From: Acidovorax sp.
GTDB taxonomy: Bacteria > Pseudomonadota > Gammaproteobacteria > Burkholderiales > Burkholderiaceae_C
Assembly: GCF_022763525.1 (NCBI RefSeq)
Contig: NZ_JALEGG010000204.1
Coordinates: 1-38,898 of the forward strand
Direction: 5' to 3'
DNA length: 38,898 nucleotides
Each line of letters begins with the position of its first letter. Positions within the stretch are counted from its first letter, which is position 1. Below the pieces are notes generated by a model. It made no database searches. It saw only the letters and a list, made by a program, of their open reading frames with translations, and was not told where the DNA came from. Positions 34,239-38,898 of the stretch are shown one piece after another. A program made the position numbers and the translations under genes.

Positions 34239-37200
34239 GGATGCGCGGGGCCGACCCGCACACGCGCCAGCGCCTCGGGCACATCGCTCCACGCCGGCCG
34301 ACCCGGCGCGTAGCGCTGGCGCAGGTAGTGCGCCAGTTCGGTGATCTGCGCATCGCTGAGCGCAGGGCCGAACGCGGGCATGAAGCCGATGTCGCGCGCG
34401 GCCGGCTCGCGGATGCCGTGCACGATGACCTGCAGCAGGTTGTCGGGCCGGTCGCTGTGCAGGTTGGTGTTGAGCGCGAGCGGGATGTTCACGCCCAGCA
34501 GCTGGGGCCCGTCACCGTCGTGGTGGCAGGCGGCGCAAGCGCCGTTGAACAGGCGCTGGGCCGCGCCGGGCTGCGGCGCGAGTGCGGCGGCCTGGGCCAC
34601 GATGGTGGTGGCGCGCGCCTGCAGGACATTCTTCGCTGCCGGTTCCGCCTGGAAGGACACCAGGTAACTCGCCATGGCCCGGATGTCGTCGTCCGGCAGC
34701 TGGGCCAGCTCGCGCACCACGGGCGCCATGGGGCCCGAGGCACTGCCGTGCTCGGGGCTGTGGCCGTGGCGCAGGTAGCGGTAGAGCGACTCGGTGCTCC
34801 ACGGCACGGGCGCTTTCGACAGTGCCGTGAGCGCGGGTGCCTCCCATCCGTCGATGAGTGCGCCCGAGAGGAACGCCGCCCCGCCCTGCTCCGCGCCCAG
34901 CGCGTTGCGCGGCGTGTGGCAGGCGCCGCAGTGGCCCACGCCCTGCACCAGGTAGGCACCGCGGTTCCACTCGGGCGGGCGATTCGGGTCGGGCTTGAAC
35001 GGGGTGGCGTCGTGGAACAGCGCGTTCCAGCCGGCCATGAGCGGGCGCACGCTGAAGGGGAAGGCGAGCTCGGTCTTGGGCACGTCGGCGCGCACCGCCG
35101 GCTGGGCCATGAGGTAGGCGTACAGGGCGGTGAGGTCGTCGTCGCTCATCTTGGCGAACGACGTGTACGGAAACGCTGGGTACAGGTGGCGGCCGTCGCG
35201 CGAGATGCCCTCGCGCATCGCACGCTGGAAGGCGCTGAAGGACCACTGGCCGATGCCTGTTTCAGCGTCGGGCGTGAGGTTGGTGGTGTAGACCTTGCCA
35301 AAGGGCGTGTCCATGGCGCGCCCGCCCGTGTTGGGCGTGCCGCCGGGGGCGGTGTGGCACACGGCGCAGTCGCCCGCGGCGGCCAGGATGCGGCCGCGCT
35401 CGATGGTGGCGGCGTTGTAAACCGAAGCTCCCGCCGTCTGCACCACGGGGGCGATGGCGGGGCGCCAGCCCAGCAGCGCGGCGCCCACGGCGAAGATACC
35501 GGCCGCCAGCGCGCCAGCCCGCGCCCACACGCTGCGGCGGCGCGGCCAGGGGGCATTGGGGGGCAGCGTGGGGGCGGGCAGCTCCAGTGTGGAGAGCACA
35601 TCGGCAGGCGGCATGGGCGTTGCGGCGGTGCCTTCTGCACCGGCCCCGGCCGCGGCGGCCTCGGCAGCGGCGGTGAGCGGGTTCAGCCCGGCGCGCACCA
35701 CCTCGGGCGTGAAGGGCGGCGCGCGAAAGCGCACGCCCGTGGCGTCGAAGATCGCGTTGGCAATGGCCGCCGTGCCAGGCACGGAAGACGATTCGCCCGC
35801 GCCCAGCGGGGCTTCGTCCTGCCGGGGCATGTGCATGACCTCGATGACCGGCACCTCGCGAAAGCTCAGGATGGGGTAGCTGCCCCATTCGCGGGTGTCC
35901 ACGGCCTGCTTGACGGGCTCGAAGCTCACCTGTTCCTTGAGTGCCCGGCTCGTAGTCTGCAGCACATTGCCGTGTACCTGCTGCTCCACGCCCGCGGGGT
36001 TCACCATGAGGCCCGCGTCATGCCCCACCACCACGCGGCGCACGTGGACCTCGCCGGTGCGCTGGTTCACGTCCACATCGGCCACCCACGCGGCCCAGGC
36101 CGCGCCAAAGCCGGGCCACTTGCTGTGGATGTAGCGCGCGTAAGCAAAGCCCTGGCCCTGCACCCAGTCGCCGCCCGCGTCCACCTGGCGCGGGCCGGTG
36201 CGCGGCTGCCAGCCAGCCTTGGCGGCGGTGGCGCGCACCAGCTCGGCGGCGCGCGGGTCGTTCAGCAGCTGCAGGCGGAACTGCACCGGGTCCACACCCG
36301 CAGCGGTGGCCAGCTCGTCCACATACGACTCGTGCGCGAAGGAGTTGGGCAGGGCCGACACGCCGCGCAGCCAGGATGCGCGCACGATGGGCGGCATGTC
36401 GTTGACGGCCACACGCAGGTGGTCGTACTGGTACGGCGGGCGGGCCGTGCGGTCGCCCATTTCATACGCCTGGGCCGTGGGCTCGATGGTGCGCGTGAGC
36501 AGCAGCGCCAGCGTGGGCGCGCCGTTGGAGGGATACGACGTTTCAAAGTCATACGCCGCCACCGAGCCATCGGCATTGAGCCCGCCGCGCACCTGCATGA
36601 GCTGCGCCGTGCCCTTGGGCTCCCACAGATGTTCCTGCTCGCGCGTGAGCTGCACGCGCACAGGGGCGCCCACGGCGCGCGAGAGCAGCGCGGCGTCGGC
36701 GGCCACATCGTCGGCACCATTGCGGCCATAGCAGCCCGCGGCCTCCATGCGGATCAGGTCGATGTCCACATCGGCCATGCCCATCAGGCGGGCCAGGTCG
36801 GCGCGCAGCACGTGGGGGTTTTGCGTGCCGGCCCAAACGGTCATGCGCGGGCGGCAAGCGCCATCATCCTGCGCCCGCCATTCGGCCACGGCGCACGAGG
36901 GGCCGATGGAGCCGTGCAGCTGGTAGGGCCACACGTAGGTGCGCGGCATGGGCTGGTCGGCAGCAGCCAGGGCCGCGTCCACGTCGCCTTCGTCCACCAG
37001 GCGGCGCTGCGTGGCGGGGTTCGCGCGGATGGCCTGGGCAATGGCCTCGGGGCTGTCCTGGCGCGGGAAGCCCGGCCAGTCCTTCCAGCGCACCTTCAAG
37101 TCACGCAGGGCTTGCTCGGCCTGCTCCTCGCGCTCGGCCACGATGCCGACAAAGTCGCGAATCACGACCACGGCGCGGATGCCGGGGATGTGGGCGATGG

Positions 37201-37975
37201 AGTTTTGGTCCACCGATTCGAGCGTGTTGCCGATGAAGTCGCCATGGTCGGCGCCGGCATACGGCGGGCGCACCACGCGGCCGTGCAGCATGCCGGGCAC
37301 ACGCATGTCGTGCACGAAGACCAGTTCGCCGCTGACCTTGGCGGGGATGTCCACGCGCGGCACGGACTGGCCGACAACGGTGTACTCCGAGGCGGGCTTG
37401 GTGGGGGTGGCGTCGGCCAGCTCCAGCGTGGTGCGCTGGCCTGCCAGAAGGTCCGCATAGCGCACGCGCACGTTGGGGTCGTCGGCACATTGCACCAGGC
37501 CGTGGTGAACGCGCAGGGCCTCGGCGGGCAGGCCCAAACGCTCTGCGGCGCGGGCCAGCAGCCAGTGGCGCGCCTGGGCTGCCGCCGCGCGCAGGGGTTT
37601 GGCGTGGATCTGGATGGAAGCGCTGGCAATGGTGGCGCCCTGGTTGGGCGCGCGGGTGGTGTCGCCCAGCACCATGTGCACGCAGGGCAGGGGCACGTCC
37701 AGCTCTTCGGCCACGATTTGCGTTAGCGCGGTGCGGATGCCGGTGCCCAGGTCCACATGGCCGTTGAGCGCCGTGACGCTGCCGTCGTCCCACACGGCGA
37801 TGAGTATCTCCACACCCTCGGCCGGGTTGCCGGCCACCAGCGCGGGCTGGCCCTTGACGGGGGGCGGCGCGGGTGGCGGGTTGCGCACGACCAGCAGCAC
37901 GCCGTCGGCAGCATGGAAGTCGGCGCGGTTGCGCGGCACCTGGGCGCGCGGCGGCGTGGGAGAAGACGCGCTCAT
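34235..37975 (-). CDS. Molybdopterin-binding hydroxylase large subunit fused to triheme cytochrome c (NicB-like)
   Basis: The 1246-residue protein starts MSASSPTPPR, with its ATG overlapping the stop of the [2Fe-2S] subunit gene (ATGA). Residues up to about 780 are an aldehyde oxidase/xanthine dehydrogenase-type molybdopterin domain (GHVDLGTGIRTALTQIVAEEL, SWLRGVSALPNSFAHESYVDELA, PLGAGESSSVPGTAAIANA). A single membrane segment lies near 820-840 (AGALAAGIFAVGAALLGW). Three CxxCH heme sites follow at about 870 (CAVCH), 1016 (CGACH) and 1147 (CAACH). This order and length match nicotinate dehydrogenase subunit B (NicB) rather than isoquinoline oxidoreductase, which lacks the cytochrome. The substrate is probably an N-heteroaromatic or aromatic carboxylate; electrons would leave via the cytochrome to the respiratory chain. 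Confidence 0.9.
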   Translation of the reverse strand: MSASSPTPPRAQVPRNRADFHAADGVLLVVRNPPPAPPPVKGQPALVAGNPAEGVEILIAVWDDGSVTALNGHVDLGTGIRTALTQIVAEELDVPLPCVHMVLGDTTRAPNQGATIASASIQIHAKPLRAAAAQARHWLLARAAERLGLPAEALRVHHGLVQCADDPNVRVRYADLLAGQRTTLELADATPTKPASEYTVVGQSVPRVDIPAKVSGELVFVHDMRVPGMLHGRVVRPPYAGADHGDFIGNTLESVDQNSIAHIPGIRAVVVIRDFVGIVAEREEQAEQALRDLKVRWKDWPGFPRQDSPEAIAQAIRANPATQRRLVDEGDVDAALAAADQPMPRTYVWPYQLHGSIGPSCAVAEWRAQDDGACRPRMTVWAGTQNPHVLRADLARLMGMADVDIDLIRMEAAGCYGRNGADDVAADAALLSRAVGAPVRVQLTREQEHLWEPKGTAQLMQVRGGLNADGSVAAYDFETSYPSNGAPTLALLLTRTIEPTAQAYEMGDRTARPPYQYDHLRVAVNDMPPIVRASWLRGVSALPNSFAHESYVDELATAAGVDPVQFRLQLLNDPRAAELVRATAAKAGWQPRTGPRQVDAGGDWVQGQGFAYARYIHSKWPGFGAAWAAWVADVDVNQRTGEVHVRRVVVGHDAGLMVNPAGVEQQVHGNVLQTTSRALKEQVSFEPVKQAVDTREWGSYPILSFREVPVIEVMHMPRQDEAPLGAGESSSVPGTAAIANAIFDATGVRFRAPPFTPEVVRAGLNPLTAAAEAAAAGAGAEGTAATPMPPADVLSTLELPAPTLPPNAPWPRRRSVWARAGALAAGIFAVGAALLGWRPAIAPVVQTAGASVYNAATIERGRILAAAGDCAVCHTAPGGTPNTGGRAMDTPFGKVYTTNLTPDAETGIGQWSFSAFQRAMREGISRDGRHLYPAFPYTSFAKMSDDDLTALYAYLMAQPAVRADVPKTELAFPFSVRPLMAGWNALFHDATPFKPDPNRPPEWNRGAYLVQGVGHCGACHTPRNALGAEQGGAAFLSGALIDGWEAPALTALSKAPVPWSTESLYRYLRHGHSPEHGSASGPMAPVVRELAQLPDDDIRAMASYLVSFQAEPAAKNVLQARATTIVAQAAALAPQPGAAQRLFNGACAACHHDGDGPQLLGVNIPLALNTNLHSDRPDNLLQVIVHGIREPAARDIGFMPAFGPALSDAQITELAHYLRQRYAPGRPAWSDVPEALARVRVGPAHP

Positions 37976-38463
37976 GCCTTGGCCTCGCGCATCAACAGGG
38001 CGGCGCGCAACACGGCGCGGATGATCTCGATGTGCGTGCCGCAGCGGCACAGGTTGGACGACAGCTCGCGGCGGATGGCGGCCTCGTCGGGGTCGGGGTT
38101 GCGCTCCAGCAGGGCCACGGCCATCATCACCATGCCGTTCAGGCAGTAGCCGCACTGGGCGGCTTGTTCTTCCACAAACGCCTGCTGCACCGGATGCAAA
38201 GCGTCGACATGGCCGCAGCGCGCAGGCAGGCCCTCCAGCGTGGTCACCTCGCGCCCCGCCACGCCCTGCGCCGGAATCACGCAGGCCCGCGCGGCGACGC
38301 CATCCACCAGCACCGTGCACGCGCCGCACTGCCCCAGGCCGCAGCCGTATTTGGGACCGTTGAGCGCAAGGTCGTTGCGCAGCACGTGCAGTAGCGTGGC
38401 GCTGGCGCCCGCGGGGGTGGGCAAGGCGCAGGGCTGGCCGTTGACGAAAGTGACTGGTTGCAT
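37972..38463 (-). CDS. [2Fe-2S] subunit of molybdenum hydroxylase (NicA/IorA-like)
   Basis: The 163-residue iron-sulfur protein from ATG 38463 (MQPVTFVNGQ) has a plant-ferredoxin-type cluster (Cys41, 46, 49 and 61 in YGCGLGQCGACTVLVDGVAARAC). A C-terminal four-helix cluster domain follows (Cys104, 107, 139, 141; CGYCLNG and CRCG). It carries electrons from the molybdenum centre to the cytochrome domain of the partner encoded next (four-base overlap). No FAD subunit is present, as in NicAB and IorAB systems. Confidence 0.93.
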   Translation of the reverse strand: MQPVTFVNGQPCALPTPAGASATLLHVLRNDLALNGPKYGCGLGQCGACTVLVDGVAARACVIPAQGVAGREVTTLEGLPARCGHVDALHPVQQAFVEEQAAQCGYCLNGMVMMAVALLERNPDPDEAAIRRELSSNLCRCGTHIEIIRAVLRAALLMREAKA

Positions 38464-38534
38464 GCCTCGGATGGCCCTACGCTTGGGCGGCAGATGGCGT
38501 AGTAGCGCCGGCAGCATATGAAGAGCGCGCTGCC

Positions 38535-38655
38535 CAGACCAGTGGCCGCCGCGCCAGGGCCGCCCCGCCGCGCTGGCGGCGTCCCCCTTCCCGCATTGCG
38601 CCGCAATGCGAGAGAAGGGGGAAGGCGCGAAGCGCCACAGGGGGTAGCACCATGT
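38535..38655 (-). repeat. GC-rich dispersed intergenic element, copy 2 (inverted)
   Basis: The minus strand contains CCCCCTGTGGCGCTTCGCGCC, CTCTCGCATTGCGGCGCAATG and GCCAGCGCGGCGGGGCGGCC, the same block order as the element at 19320-19440. It lies between the [2Fe-2S] subunit gene and the end of the ABC binding-protein gene. Confidence 0.8.
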
Positions 38656-38657
38656 CC

Positions 38658-38898
38658 CTATCTTTTGAGACTACCGCTGCGCGTGTACATCTCCAGGTCC
38701 ACAAAGTTCGATCCGTTGTGGTTGTTCGGTCCGTACTGCAGCGGGAAGTCGCCGATCTTGGTGGTGCCCATGTCTTCCATGGCCTTGATGAAGCCTTCGC
38801 GCGTGAGGTTGCGGCCCGCGCGCTTGAGCCCCTCCACAAACACGCGCGCGGCGATGTAGCCCTCGAGCATGGTGTAGCTGTCGATCTTTTCACCGGCA
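38658..38898 (-). CDS. ABC transporter substrate-binding protein, C-terminus only
   Basis: The minus-strand frame enters from the window edge (AGEKIDSYTMLEGYIAARVF) and ends YTRSGSLKR at 38658. GLKRAGRNLTREGFIKAMEDM and FPLQYGPNNHNGSNFVDL are typical of the C-terminus of branched-chain-amino-acid-type (Peripla_BP_6) binding proteins, which in this group often bind aromatic acids. It is upstream of the molybdenum hydroxylase genes on the same strand, separated by a repeat. The 5' part is outside the window. Confidence 0.85.
   Translation of the reverse strand, partial: AGEKIDSYTMLEGYIAARVFVEGLKRAGRNLTREGFIKAMEDMGTTKIGDFPLQYGPNNHNGSNFVDLEMYTRSGSLKR

Noticed and set aside
34241-37726. 1161-codon plus-strand open frame opposite the NicB-like gene
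   Set aside because: Antisense shadow: low-complexity His/Gly/Arg-rich translation, no start signals, while the other strand has complete molybdopterin and heme motifs.

Overview
This is a GC-rich (roughly two-thirds G+C) betaproteobacterial chromosome segment. It most resembles a member of the Comamonadaceae (Acidovorax-type). The reasons are the gene families, the gene order TorF-type porin - glnK - amtB, and several dispersed intergenic repeat families of a kind I associate with that group. The assignment is inference; no rRNA or marker gene is present.

Left part (1-10.4 kb), mostly housekeeping. On the minus strand are the end of an alpha/beta hydrolase (cut by the window edge, where the sequence looks unreliable), a ProQ/FinO-type RNA chaperone, and the glycolate oxidase genes glcF and glcE with a DUF1275 membrane protein between them (no glcD in the window). 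Next comes an ammonium unit, porin - glnK - amtB, with a near-consensus sigma-54 promoter and a perfect NtrC-type dyad upstream. comM and a MarR regulator follow on the plus strand.

Middle part (10.4-23.3 kb), a CoA-dependent catabolic cluster in two divergent arms. The minus arm is a thiolase-like protein, a thiolase and a fused CoA-transferase. The plus arm is a crotonase, a feruloyl-CoA-synthase-like ligase, an SDR dehydrogenase, an orphan Bug-type binding protein, an acyl-CoA dehydrogenase and a tannase/feruloyl-esterase-family lipoprotein. Two nearly identical 18-bp operator-like sites lie between the arms, exactly 80 bp apart. Together the enzymes can perform ester cleavage, CoA activation and a full beta-oxidation round. 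A phenylpropanoid or other aryl side chain is a reasonable guess for the substrate.

Accessory patch (23.3-26.6 kb). A low-GC divergent pair sits here: a 282-codon protein of unknown function and an unlisted 48-codon ORF behind a strongly structured leader. It is bracketed by decayed copies of the 3' ends of the two outer neighbours, the esterase gene on the left and pobA on the right. This suggests that a segment from a syntenic relative was patched in.

Right part (26.6-38.9 kb). pobA with a divergent AraC/PobR-type regulator is followed by benzoylformate decarboxylase and an aromatic aldehyde dehydrogenase, which could form an aryl-glyoxylate to benzoate funnel feeding PobA. Then come two VOC proteins, an EVE-domain protein, a small possible ORF, and a NicAB-like two-gene molybdenum hydroxylase whose large subunit carries a C-terminal triheme cytochrome c. 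The window ends in the C-terminus of an ABC-type substrate-binding protein. Two families of dispersed repeats (REP-like hairpins; a roughly 120-bp GC-rich element) lie in gaps throughout. One hairpin copy is read in frame inside glcE and another supplies the stop codon of the acyl-CoA dehydrogenase gene.
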